NCBI RefSeq assembly: GCF_000725495.1
Contig: NZ_JNZD01000006.1
Coordinates: 1-64,000 of the forward strand
Length of the DNA stretch: 64,000 bases
Direction of reading: 5' to 3'
Source of the DNA: Streptomyces aureus
GTDB lineage: Bacteria > Actinomycetota > Actinomycetes > Streptomycetales > Streptomycetaceae
Below the pieces are notes generated by a model, which worked only from the letters and a program-made list of their open reading frames with translations, made no database searches and had not been told where the DNA came from. Position 1 is the first letter of the stretch; every line of letters starts with the position of its first letter. The position numbers and the translations under genes are program-made. Positions 25,309 to 33,612 of the stretch are shown here, piece after piece.

Positions 25309-26607
25309 TCAGCCGCGGACCTCCCACTCTTCGGGGAGTCGGCTGTGGTGACGTATCGGCGACAGGAGCAGCAGCACGAGCGGCACGCCCATGGCCACGG
25401 CTCCCGCCCACAGGGCCGTACCGGTGGACCAGTGGTTGGCGACCAGGCCACCGGCCAGGGCTCCCAGCGGTGTGGCGCCTTGGACGACGACGCTGTAGGC
25501 GGCCGTGACCCGGCCCATGTATGCGTTCGGCGTCACCCGGGCACGCAGTCCGGCCGTGGACACCGACCGGCCCACGATGGCGACGCCAATGAGGACCTCC
25601 GCCAGCGCGATGAGCGGCACGGCGACGTCTCGGAAGACGGCGGCGAGGGGAGCCGCGACCACGGCGAACGGGGCCAGGGCGGAGAAGACGATCGCCATCC
25701 GGATCTCGCCGAACCGGCGCCGCAGTCGTGGGGCCAGGAGGGAGGCGGCGAACCCGGTCAGGGCGCCGAGCGTGGACAGCAGGCCGAACAGCCAGGCCGA
25801 AATGCCGATCTCCTCGAGCAGGAAGACCGGCAGCATCGCCAGGATGATGCCCGCGCCGACGTTGTTCAGCGCGGCCTGGTTGAGGAGCAGGCGGAGCAAG
25901 GGCTGCTTGAACAGGACGCTCATGCCGTCCGCGATCTCACGGCGGAACTCACGCTTGGGCGTGGTCCTGCCTCGCGCGACGTCCCCGGACGGGTGGATGC
26001 GTCGAAGGAGCAGGAGCGACACCAGGTGGCAGAGCCCGACGAAGCAGTAGAGGACGGGTGCGGCGACGCTCTGGGTCACGACGCCCGCGACGCTCGGGGA
26101 GATCGCCTGAAGGGCGGTCTGGGAGGTCTGCAGGCGGGCGTTGCCGTCGGCCACCCGCCGTCTCGGCAGCACGTACGGCAGCACGCTGCTGTGGGCCACT
26201 TCGAAGAAGACCCCGGCCATGCTGATCACGAGGGCCACCACGATCAGCTGGGCCACGGTGAGAGCGTCCAGGAAATAGGCGACCGGGATGCTGCCGAAGG
26301 CGACGGCGTAGGCGACGTCCGCCCAGACCATCACCGGCTTCTTGCGCCAGCGGTCGATCCAGACGCCGGCGGGCAGACCCACCGTCAGGAATCCCGCCCG
26401 GCTGCAGACGAAGATCAGACTCATCACCAGGGGACGCGCGTGCAGCAGCAGGAGCGCGGTGACGGGCAGCGCGAACCCGGCGACCTCGGAGGCCGCGTAC
26501 CGAAAACCGTTGGCTGCCCAAAGCCGCCGGAAGTCGGGAACCTTGAGGACCTCGGTGGCGTCGTCGTCGGTGGCGAAGGCCGAGGTGCTCGTGTCGGTGT
26601 GGACCAT
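25309..26607 (-). CDS. MFS transporter, 12 TM (enterobactin-exporter-like)
   Basis: 432 residues from ATG 26607, preceded by a GGAGGCGGAAAGGGGG purine run. Helices alternate through the protein (GFALPVTALLLLHARPLVMS, LTVAQLIVVALVISMAGVFF, AWLFGLLSTLGALTGFAASL, ALWAGAVAMGVPLVLLLL). The conserved loop after TM2 is GLPAGVWIDRWRKKPVM, as in the DHA3 branch (EntS/MefA type) that exports siderophores or macrolides. No biosynthesis gene is near. It may protect against a small toxic compound. An unusually long upstream region with a perfect palindrome (26781-26790) may hold its control site. Confidence 0.88.
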   Translation of the reverse strand: MVHTDTSTSAFATDDDATEVLKVPDFRRLWAANGFRYAASEVAGFALPVTALLLLHARPLVMSLIFVCSRAGFLTVGLPAGVWIDRWRKKPVMVWADVAYAVAFGSIPVAYFLDALTVAQLIVVALVISMAGVFFEVAHSSVLPYVLPRRRVADGNARLQTSQTALQAISPSVAGVVTQSVAAPVLYCFVGLCHLVSLLLLRRIHPSGDVARGRTTPKREFRREIADGMSVLFKQPLLRLLLNQAALNNVGAGIILAMLPVFLLEEIGISAWLFGLLSTLGALTGFAASLLAPRLRRRFGEIRMAIVFSALAPFAVVAAPLAAVFRDVAVPLIALAEVLIGVAIVGRSVSTAGLRARVTPNAYMGRVTAAYSVVVQGATPLGALAGGLVANHWSTGTALWAGAVAMGVPLVLLLLSPIRHHSRLPEEWEVRG

Positions 26608-27242
26608 GCCCCCCTTTCCGCCTCCCTGTCTCCAACTGAGGGAATTGACAACGCCGTCACGACGCAAGATGGAAGCTACATCGAGCACTGATCGAAGGTC
26701 TAGAGGTATTTCCTCGCGACGGCTGACAGGCCAATTTCCGCAGCGACATAACAGGCCCGCTCAGGTGTCTTGTCAATAACGTGACGTCACCTTCAGCTGC
26801 AACAGCACACACGACGGTCCACGGACTCTTGAGGTACTCGAAACCCTTCAGCGAGGCGCACTTGACCGAAGGATGAGACACCCTTGGTGAACCGATCATC
26901 GCTCACCAATTGGGGTCGCGATGCAGTCGACCGATGAAAATGAGACAGATTTCCCGGGTTTTCGTCACTGTCGGCGAGAGAGGGATTTGGGACCGTTCTT
27001 GCGGCCCTTGGGAGTGCACCCCCTCGGCCGCGAGGCAGCATTTCGTGACACTATTCGGAATTCACTTGCAGCGCATGGACGCAATCGTTTCCTGGCGGCG
27101 CCGAGCCAGGGCGCAGTGGCTGGAGGCGAGGCCTCGGGCCAGGCGGGGTGGTCACTCCGCCCGGCGGGGCGCAGACCACGGGCTCTCGCGCCTGCGAGTG
27201 AGTGGGCGGAATGCACGGCCGCGGTGTGGGGTTGTCGCTTTC
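26608..27242. other. 635-base gene-poor stretch between divergent genes
   Basis: Base use here is clearly more A/T-rich than in the neighbouring genes, and no frame looks coding. It separates the DHA3-type transporter gene (leftward) from the NADP reductase-like gene (rightward), and so should hold both promoters. The one clear element is the palindrome at 26781-26790. Confidence 0.5.
26781..26790. promoter_or_regulatory. Perfect GTGACGTCAC palindrome
   Basis: GTGACGTCAC is fully self-complementary over ten bases. It sits 174 bases upstream of the MFS start in an A/T-richer region, a plausible operator for a dimeric regulator. No adjacent gene encodes an obvious regulator, so the binder would act from elsewhere. 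Confidence 0.4.
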
Positions 27243-27923
27243 ATGGCGACTCTTGGACTCATCGGCAGTGGAAACATCGGTGGCACGCTGGCCCGGCTGG
27301 CCGTGGACGCCGGCCTGGACGTGGTGCTCAGCAATTCGCGCGGGCCGGAGACGCTCGGCGACCTCGTCGCGGATCTCGGCCCCCGTGCCCGTGCGGCGAC
27401 TCCGGCGGAGGCCGCGGCAGCGGGCGACTGGGTCGTGGTGACCGTGCCGCTCAAGGCGTTCGACCAGATCCCGGTGGCTCCGCTCTCCGGGAAGACGGTC
27501 ATCGACACCGGAAACTACTACCCGGAGCGGGACGGCGAGATCACCGCGCTGAAGGACGGCTCGACCACGGAGAGCCAGCTGCTCCAGGGCCACCTGCCGA
27601 ACGCGCACGTGGTCAAGGGTTTCAACAACATCTTCTTCCGCCACCTGGGCGCGCTGGCCCGTCCCGAGGGCGCGCCGGACCGCACCACGCTGCCCGTGGC
27701 GGGCGACGACCCGACGGCCGTGAAAAACGCCGCCGAGCTGCTCGGCATCCTCGGCTTCGACGCACTGGCGTACGGCGGCCTCGCCGACAGCTGGCGCTCG
27801 CAGCCCGGTACCCCGGTGTACGGGCTGCCGTACGCGGGCGACGCCGCCGACTTCATGAACGCCGAGGCCACCCCGGCCGGAGCCGACGTCGTCCGCGCCC
27901 GCATCGACGAAGCCGTCCGCTGA
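27243..27923 (+). CDS. F420-dependent NADP reductase-like protein
   Basis: 226 residues from ATG 27243. The Rossmann opening MATLGLIGSGNIGGTLARLA (GSGNIG) is followed by LSNSRGPETLGDLVADLG, the NADP-phosphate binding S/R pair of F420-dependent NADP reductases. DWVVVTVPLKAFDQIP and GKTVIDTGNYYPERDGE continue the fold, and HVVKGFNNIFFRHLG is the conserved NxxxxxH-like segment. Related actinobacterial proteins are annotated as NADP oxidoreductases with or without F420. It may balance NADPH or reduce an unknown partner. Confidence 0.85.
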   Translation: MATLGLIGSGNIGGTLARLAVDAGLDVVLSNSRGPETLGDLVADLGPRARAATPAEAAAAGDWVVVTVPLKAFDQIPVAPLSGKTVIDTGNYYPERDGEITALKDGSTTESQLLQGHLPNAHVVKGFNNIFFRHLGALARPEGAPDRTTLPVAGDDPTAVKNAAELLGILGFDALAYGGLADSWRSQPGTPVYGLPYAGDAADFMNAEATPAGADVVRARIDEAVR

Positions 27924-27986
27924 CACCTGCGTCCGTCGCTCGGTCGTCGGTAGCGGGCTCCACCGACCCCGTGCGTCTGCCGCCAT

Positions 27987-28008
27987 GGGGGCGCTTTCCG
28001 TCGCCCCC
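27987..28008. terminator. Hairpin between convergent genes
   Basis: GGGGGCG (27987-27993) and CGCCCCC (28002-28008) form a 7-bp GC stem with an 8-base loop, in the gap between the NADP reductase-like gene and the DUF2071 gene. It is suited to end both transcripts. Confidence 0.5.
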
Positions 28009-28010
28009 GG

Positions 28011-28766
28011 TCAGGGCACCGTCGGCCGGAGATGACTCCGAGGTACCAGGCCGGCGGGTCTGCCCAGGCGTACCGGGACTCCGGGCGAGTAAAGGACGCT
28101 GACCGGTGGCCCGTCGGGTGCGGGGAGCCCTGCCGCCGTGAGGAGGTTCTCCTCGCAGGTGATCAGCTCCGCGCGGTGCAGCGGCCAGCGCGGGTGGTCG
28201 TTGGCCAGGTAGCCGGTGCCACCCCAGAAGGTGTTGTGCAGGCCCCAGCGGGCCGTGAGGAAGTGCTCCAGCCCTGTCGGCTCCGTGACGAGCGGGCCGA
28301 CCTGGGCGACGATCCGGCTCCGCGCCCGGGACGTTCCGGGCCGGCGCCGGGAACTCGTGTAGGTGACGGTACCGCCGTCCGACCTCACGTCCATCCGGGA
28401 CCACGAGTACGGGAGCCGGAAGCCCACGCGGCCCAGAAGCACCGGCACGAGGCGCGAAGCGTCCATGGAGCGGAAGACCACCCCGCGGCGGCCCTGATCG
28501 TCCACGGAGTACAGGCGCACGTTGGTCTCCGGGAACGAGCCGAAGTACGGCACCCCGGGGAGTCCGAGCCAGCCCGTCTTGTCCATCCGGAAGGCGATGA
28601 GGCCGACGTGGGCGGCCCCGTCGTAGGTGTCCGCGGTGACCCCGCGCGGCAACAGCGGAGCGACGGCCGCGGGATCAACGGCCCAGTGGATGAAGGTGAG
28701 GTCGAGCCACCGCTGGGTGAGAAGCGCACTGCGCACCGCGACCGTGGCGTCAGGCGTGATGGGCAT
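28011..28766 (-). CDS. DUF2071 / YqjF family protein
   Basis: 251 residues from ATG 28766 (a GTG three codons earlier is possible; GGGGTGG lies upstream). It begins with a helix, then QRWLDLTFIHWAVDPAAV and PLLPRGVTADTYDGAAHVGL, hallmarks of the DUF2071/YqjF family. FRMDKTGWLGLPGVPYFGSF and NVRLYSVDDQGRRGVVFRSM follow, with a late GTGYLANDHPRWPLHRAEL. The family has a lipocalin-like or acetoacetate-decarboxylase-like fold and no known activity. The upstream region is full of short repeats. Function unknown. Confidence 0.85.
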   Translation of the reverse strand: MPITPDATVAVRSALLTQRWLDLTFIHWAVDPAAVAPLLPRGVTADTYDGAAHVGLIAFRMDKTGWLGLPGVPYFGSFPETNVRLYSVDDQGRRGVVFRSMDASRLVPVLLGRVGFRLPYSWSRMDVRSDGGTVTYTSSRRRPGTSRARSRIVAQVGPLVTEPTGLEHFLTARWGLHNTFWGGTGYLANDHPRWPLHRAELITCEENLLTAAGLPAPDGPPVSVLYSPGVPVRLGRPAGLVPRSHLRPTVP

Positions 28767-28792
28767 CGGGTCCACCCCACAAGGGTGCCGGA

Positions 28793-28930
28793 TCGGGTAC
28801 GGGACGACTGCGGCGGGTCGGGTACGGGACACGGGCGCCGGATCGAGCGCTGGAATCGGGGCCGGTCCCGCACGGGAGGTGAGCCCGGCTCGCCCGCGGG
28901 GAGGCTGGGGCGGATCGTGCACGGGAGGCG
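28793..28930. repeat. Degenerate TCGGGTACGGGAC repeats upstream of the DUF2071 gene
   Basis: TCGGGTACGGGAC occurs perfectly at 28793-28805 and 28818-28830, 25 bases apart. Related degenerate copies follow: GATCGAGCGCTGGAA about 25 bases on, GTCCCGCACGGGAG at about 28864, and GTGCACGGGAGG at about 28917. The array ends near 28930, leaving about 100 bases to the next gene. It could be a multi-site regulatory region or a decayed minisatellite. Confidence 0.55.
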
Positions 28931-29027
28931 AGGGTGGTCGCGGACGGCTGAGCCCGACGACGACCGGGCCCGATGCAGGCGCCGTCGCTGACCTCGTCGG
29001 CGCACCTGGTGGCCACAGGCGGCGGCT

Positions 29028-29930
29028 TCAGCCGTGCAGCGGGACCGTGCGCACCTTCGCCGGTGACGGCGGCCAGCGCAGGCGTACGCCTGTCGTACGG
29101 GCGATGAGGCGCAGATGGGCGCCCGTGTTGCCGACGTACCAGAGCGAGCGCTCCGTCCTGGTCCAGACGTATGCCGGCACACCGTCGTCCAGGAGAGTCG
29201 TCAGGCGGGGCTCCTCCAGCGCCGCGGCCGCGACCGCGTACAGCGCCGGCAGTCGGGGGGCGATCACGCCGTAGTCGAGCATCCGGGCCAGGGCGTGTTC
29301 GTCGAGGATGGTGTCCTCGGTGGGCAGCGTGATCGGGTACACCGCCGGGAAGGACCGGCCGAGGTCGAGGAACCACTTCACGGTCCCGGAGCGGGGGTCC
29401 ACCAGCAGGGGCCCGAGCCGGGCCAGGGGCCCCAGCATGAGCCGCGGCCGTACGAGCATGGCGTGAGTGAACAGCACGCGCAGCAGGGCCACGTTCATCA
29501 TGAAGCGCTCCACCTGCGACTCCGGTGCGGCCAGTTCCTCGTGGCGCAGATAGCCGGCGACGATGCTGGCGTTGTGGGCGCGGTACCAGGACGCCGGGGA
29601 CGGCTCCCGGACGCAGTCCACCCAGTACTCGACGCTTCTGGCACTCGCCTCCCCGCGGACACCGGCGCACAGCAGGCCCGCCTCCACCTTGTCCCGGAGC
29701 AGCCCCTCGTTCACCGAACGCCACCACGCGCTCCCCGGGCGCGCACCGGACTCCGGGGCGAGCACGCCACGTGCCGCGGACCAGCGCAGAAAGCTCAACT
29801 CGGCGTGACCGTATCGGCGCAGAGGCTCGGCAGAGTGCGTGTAGAACTCCTGCGCCAGCGCCAGCCGGGCGTCCACGTCGTCCCGGACCAGGGCGATCCG
29901 GCGCTCGGCTCGAGCGGCTGCATCGGACAT
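29028..29930 (-). CDS. Hypothetical protein of a recurrent actinobacterial family
   Basis: 300 residues from ATG 29930; longer in-frame text is Pro/Arg-rich and unlikely. The sequence is well folded and mostly helical: YGHAELSFLRWSAARGVL, WWRSVNEGLLRDKVEAGLL, SWYRAHNASIVAGYLRHEEL and RFMMNVALLRVLFTHAMLV are strongly conserved-looking blocks. I recognise this pattern from unannotated Streptomyces proteins but know no function. There is no signal peptide and no clear membrane helix. It stands alone. Confidence 0.7.
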   Translation of the reverse strand: MSDAAARAERRIALVRDDVDARLALAQEFYTHSAEPLRRYGHAELSFLRWSAARGVLAPESGARPGSAWWRSVNEGLLRDKVEAGLLCAGVRGEASARSVEYWVDCVREPSPASWYRAHNASIVAGYLRHEELAAPESQVERFMMNVALLRVLFTHAMLVRPRLMLGPLARLGPLLVDPRSGTVKWFLDLGRSFPAVYPITLPTEDTILDEHALARMLDYGVIAPRLPALYAVAAAALEEPRLTTLLDDGVPAYVWTRTERSLWYVGNTGAHLRLIARTTGVRLRWPPSPAKVRTVPLHG

Positions 29931-30241
29931 GGGAACCCCATCGGGCGGCTGTGACACGAGAACCCTGGCAGCCGGTGTCTCCCGGCCGGACCGGGCCGCT
30001 GACGTCTGCGCCTGGACCGGCCAGGGCCGGGCAGCCCGGCTCGACGGCAACACTCGTGTGTCGGGAGGCGTGCGTGGCTAGCGGCTTTCTCAGCGCCGGG
30101 GGGCTTTCTCAGCGCCGGGGTGAGACAGCCGCCGCTCCCTCTTCTCAGGATCCGTGGTGCGGACGCGTTCTGCCAGTCGTCCAGGAGAGCCGGCCCGTCC
30201 CGCGAGGCCTCCGCCCCGGCGCCACGGCAGCACTGCTGTGG
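29931..30241. other. 311-base intergenic stretch with a tandem duplication
   Basis: No gene is supported. It contains the perfect 19-bp tandem copy at 30083-30120 (separate entry). A promoter for the 300-residue gene on the minus strand should lie at the left end. Confidence 0.45.
30083..30120. repeat. Perfect 19-bp tandem duplication
   Basis: GGCTTTCTCAGCGCCGGGG at 30083-30101 is followed directly by an identical copy at 30102-30120. It is intergenic, so expansion or contraction would not alter a protein. It looks like a recent slippage event. Confidence 0.9.
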
Positions 30242-30802
<561 letters not shown>

Positions 30803-30885
30803 GGCCGGCCGGGTCCCTTCCGCCAGTTCGTGATCTCGTGGTCTCTCCATGGAAGAGGCCGCTGTCCCCGTTTTGGTTGAGTCCG

Positions 30886-31035
30886 CTACGCCCTGCCGAC
30901 TACCGCGTAGAAAAGCGCGGCCCCTGCGCACATGAGCGCGAACGGCAGGATGATCACGGCGACCACGGCCTTGATCAGGAACAGCAGGCGGTCCGCAGGC
31001 GTGAGCGGGGCCCGTAGCAGGTCGTGATCATTCAT
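30886..31035 (-). CDS. 49-residue single-pass membrane protein
   Basis: ATG 31035 has GGGGAGA just upstream and reads 49 residues to TAG 30886. The protein starts MNDHDLLRAPLTPADRLLFL and continues with a hydrophobic helix (AVVAVIILPFALMCAGAALF) to the end. Codon use fits coding sequence. It lies upstream of the poly-Asp gene on the same strand and may share a transcript. Function unknown. Confidence 0.65.
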   Translation of the reverse strand: MNDHDLLRAPLTPADRLLFLIKAVVAVIILPFALMCAGAALFYAVVGRA

Positions 31036-31085
31036 CGGTCTCCCCTTGGCCGTGCGGCACCGCGTTCCGCGGCGGTGGGCGGAGT

Positions 31086-31541
31086 CTAGAAGGCCGGGTC
31101 ACGCCGGCCGACGGTGTTCCCCGGTCCAGGGCCGGTGAGGACCCTGATCGCGAAGGGCCGGTGCGAGGCGTCGCTCCGCTCGGCCTCGTAGCCCAGGACG
31201 TCGAGCATGCAGACGATCGCTTCCGCAGTCCGTTCATGCACGTCGACCGAAGCCTGGATCACCGCCTCGCCCGTCCGGCGCTGCACGGCCTCTCGTACGG
31301 ATTGCCGCACCGCGGGGTGGAGCTCCCAGGTGAGCCACAGGCCGCCCGCTTCGTCGTCGACCGGATCCAGGTCGATCACCAGCCCGCCGGGCGCCGTCCG
31401 CCGGTCCGGTTCCGCCCCGGCGTCACGAACGACGAGTCCGGATCGGGACAGGTGTGCTTTCACGGCCGCGGCAAGCCGTCGGAGACGATCGATCTCGACG
31501 GGATCGAACGTCTCCGGTCCGGACTCGTTCACCTGGCTCAC
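31086..31541 (-). CDS. Hypothetical protein, divergent from the Gly-rich gene
   Basis: 151 residues from GTG 31541; an in-frame GTG nine bases downstream is an alternative. It opens with a helix (PVEIDRLRRLAAAVKAHLSR) and then beta strands (GGLVIDLDPVDDEAGGLWLT). A helix ending TAEAIVCMLDVLGYEAE follows. There is no signal peptide or membrane span. It is divergent from the four-gene block starting at 31859, so a regulatory or accessory link is possible but unsupported by family. Confidence 0.65.
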   Translation of the reverse strand: MSQVNESGPETFDPVEIDRLRRLAAAVKAHLSRSGLVVRDAGAEPDRRTAPGGLVIDLDPVDDEAGGLWLTWELHPAVRQSVREAVQRRTGEAVIQASVDVHERTAEAIVCMLDVLGYEAERSDASHRPFAIRVLTGPGPGNTVGRRDPAF

Positions 31542-31858
31542 GGCGTGAACGGTACAGCGCAGGTCCTGGAGTCCCGGAGTCCTGGAACGTGTTGTAGGGG
31601 GTGCACGGGCGCGGTGACGGTCGGCCCCGTGGTGGCCGTATCCGATCGGTGTGCGGCCGGGGCGGCTGCCTCTTTCCATGGGCATATGCGCCGCCAGGCC
31701 CTGCTCCCAGCCTTGCGCGGGCCATGCCATGCCCCTTATAACCAACCGTGCAGGCATCGGTGGGGATGGCTGGAAATGGCAGGTGCCACCAGTCAGGGGG
31801 ATCCTCAGCTCCGCCGGGATCAGACAGCAGCAGACTCAGACCCACGGAGACCGAGGAC
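31542..31858. other. 317-base divergent gap with a candidate promoter
   Basis: No gene is seen. It carries a good sigma-70-like promoter toward the Gly-rich gene (31713-31742). Around 31560-31590 a short repeated TCCTGGAGTCCCGGAGTCCTG-like stretch occurs. Confidence 0.45.
31713..31742 (+). promoter_or_regulatory. Candidate housekeeping-type promoter for the Gly-rich/M50/kinase block
   Basis: TTGCGC (31713-31718) and TATAAC (31737-31742) are separated by 18 bases, a good match to the HrdB consensus. Transcription would start near 31749, leaving a leader of about 110 bases before ATG 31859. Confidence 0.5.
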
Positions 31859-33604
31859 ATGACCGACGACGCCTTTCGCGATGCCATGACCCGTCTTGCC
31901 GTCGACCCGGCCTTCAGGGCCGAACTCGACGGTGACACCGAGGAGGTGGCCCGAAGACTCGGCCTCTCCCCCGCGCAGGTCGATGAACTCCGCGCGCTGC
32001 GGGTCGAGTCCGGAACCGCGGCGGGACCGGCCGCACTCGACCCGCGGCTGTCCAAGTCGTCCCTGTTCTTCGGAAGCGCGGCACACGCGCTGGCCCACCA
32101 TGACGTCCCGGACGTGTCGGACGTCCACACCGACCACGTGTCCGGCGATCACGTCTCCGCAGACCACGTGACCGACCTGTCCTCCCGCGCCGACGCCCAC
32201 GAGGGCACCGGCGGCTTCGACGTCCACTCCACCGGCGCCCAGAGCCTGCTCGGCGGCGGGCTGGTCCAGCAGTCACCGTCCGACGTGGGCGGAGGATTCG
32301 GTGAGGCCGGCGAGTTCGGCGGCTTCGGAGAGTTCGGGCACGGGTCCGGGGCGGATCTCGGCGGGCTCGGAGGGCATGTCGGCGCGGGTGCCGACGGTGG
32401 TTTCGGCGGGGCCGGCGAAGGCGGTTTCGGCGGCGGTTCGGACGACTTCGGAGGGTTCGGGGATCACGGCGGCGGCTTCGGCGGCGGCGGTGCCGGTGAC
32501 GGGTTCGGGGACGGTGGATTCGGAGGCGGTCGTACCGGGGGTGGCTTCGGTGACGGCGGATTCGGTGCCGGTGGTGCCGGTGGCGGATTTGGTGAAGGCG
32601 GGCTTGGCGACGGCGGGTTCGGCGGCGGGGGTGCCGGGTCCGAGGGCGGGTTCGGCGGCCTCGGGGACGGCGGCGCCGGTGGCGGATTCGGTGACGGCGG
32701 GCTTGGTGACGGTGGCTTCGGGGGCGGTGGTACCGGATCCGGGGGCGGCCTCGGCGGGTTCGGGGGTCTCGGCGGTCACGGTGGCGGCTTCGGGGGCGAG
32801 GGGGGCGGCGAAGGCGGTGGCGACGCCGGCCACTTCGGCCACGGCGGCATCTACGACCGCGGCGAAGACGGCGGTGGCGGGGACAGCGGCGGCGGCGAGG
32901 GCGGCGGCGGAGACAGCGGTGGCGGGGGTGGCGACCAGGAGAACACCGGGCGTCGGCCCGGCGGCGGTGAGGGCGGAGGCTCCGGCGGCGGCGATGGCGG
33001 GGGCGGCGACAGCGGCGGTGGCGGGGGCGGCGACAGCGGCGGTGGCGGCGGATCCGGTGACGGCGGCTCCGGTCATGGCGGCGAGGGCGGCGGCCACGGT
33101 GGCTCCGGCGGTGGCGATGGCGGCGGTTCCGGTGGCGACGGCGGAGGCGGTGAAGAGGGTGGGGGTCACGGTCACGACGGCGGCTCCGGCGGTTCCGGCG
33201 GCGGCGAACGCGGCGGTGGCGGTGGCGGTGGCGACCAGGAGAACACCGGACGGCGCCCCGGCGGCGGTGGCGGTGAGCCCGGTGGCGGCGACGGCAACGG
33301 CGGTGGCAGCCAGGAGAACATCGGCCGGCGGCCCGGCGGTGGCGGTGGTGAGCCCGGTGGCGGCGACGGCGGTGGGGGCGGCGACCAGGCGAACACCGGA
33401 CGCCGGCCCGGCGGCGGTGGCGGTGAGCCCGGCGAGGGCGGCGGCGGCCGCGGGGGTGTCCTCGGCGGTGCCGACCGCGTGCGCGGCGGCGTGAGCGCAC
33501 CCGGCATCGGCAACGGCATCTCCACCCACCTGTCACCCTCGGCGCCGGGCAACGAAGGCGGCTTCTCCGGCGGCACGTCGATCAGCGGCTCCGGCGCGGG
33601 CTGA
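31859..33604 (+). CDS. Gly-rich protein with LigA/Nif11-like N terminus (candidate peptide precursor or surface protein)
   Basis: 581 residues from ATG 31859. Residues 1-50 look like a short helical leader (AFRDAMTRLAVDPAFRAELD, EEVARRLGLSPAQVDELRAL), close to LigA-subunit/Nif11-type leader folds. Residues 75-115 are His/Asp-rich (TDHVSGDHVSADHV). From about 140 the protein is extremely Gly-rich, first with GFG/GDGG runs, then GGGDSGGG. Four copies of QENTGRRPGG-like text (QENT, QENT, QENI, QANT) start at 32936, 33236, 33311 and 33386; the last three are exactly 75 bases apart. The end is GNGISTHLSPSAPGN then SISGSGAG. There is no signal peptide or Cys. It is followed within nine bases by an FHA/PqqD-like/M50 protease gene. 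It may be a modified or cleaved substrate of that protease; a cell-surface structural role is the alternative. Confidence 0.75.
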   Translation: MTDDAFRDAMTRLAVDPAFRAELDGDTEEVARRLGLSPAQVDELRALRVESGTAAGPAALDPRLSKSSLFFGSAAHALAHHDVPDVSDVHTDHVSGDHVSADHVTDLSSRADAHEGTGGFDVHSTGAQSLLGGGLVQQSPSDVGGGFGEAGEFGGFGEFGHGSGADLGGLGGHVGAGADGGFGGAGEGGFGGGSDDFGGFGDHGGGFGGGGAGDGFGDGGFGGGRTGGGFGDGGFGAGGAGGGFGEGGLGDGGFGGGGAGSEGGFGGLGDGGAGGGFGDGGLGDGGFGGGGTGSGGGLGGFGGLGGHGGGFGGEGGGEGGGDAGHFGHGGIYDRGEDGGGGDSGGGEGGGGDSGGGGGDQENTGRRPGGGEGGGSGGGDGGGGDSGGGGGGDSGGGGGSGDGGSGHGGEGGGHGGSGGGDGGGSGGDGGGGEEGGGHGHDGGSGGSGGGERGGGGGGGDQENTGRRPGGGGGEPGGGDGNGGGSQENIGRRPGGGGGEPGGGDGGGGGDQANTGRRPGGGGGEPGEGGGGRGGVLGGADRVRGGVSAPGIGNGISTHLSPSAPGNEGGFSGGTSISGSGAG

Positions 33605-33612
33605 GCCGACCC

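Noticed and set aside
22994..26607. Secondary-metabolite cluster around P450, DHFR-like and MFS genes
   Set aside because: No polyketide, peptide, terpene or RiPP core enzymes accompany them; orientations are mixed.
31914..33536. Very long Arg/His- and Ala-rich open frames on both strands over the Gly-rich gene
   Set aside because: They are shadows caused by strong GGC/GGT periodicity; composition is absurd for real proteins and there are no ribosome sites. The plus-strand frame from 31859 fits the context.
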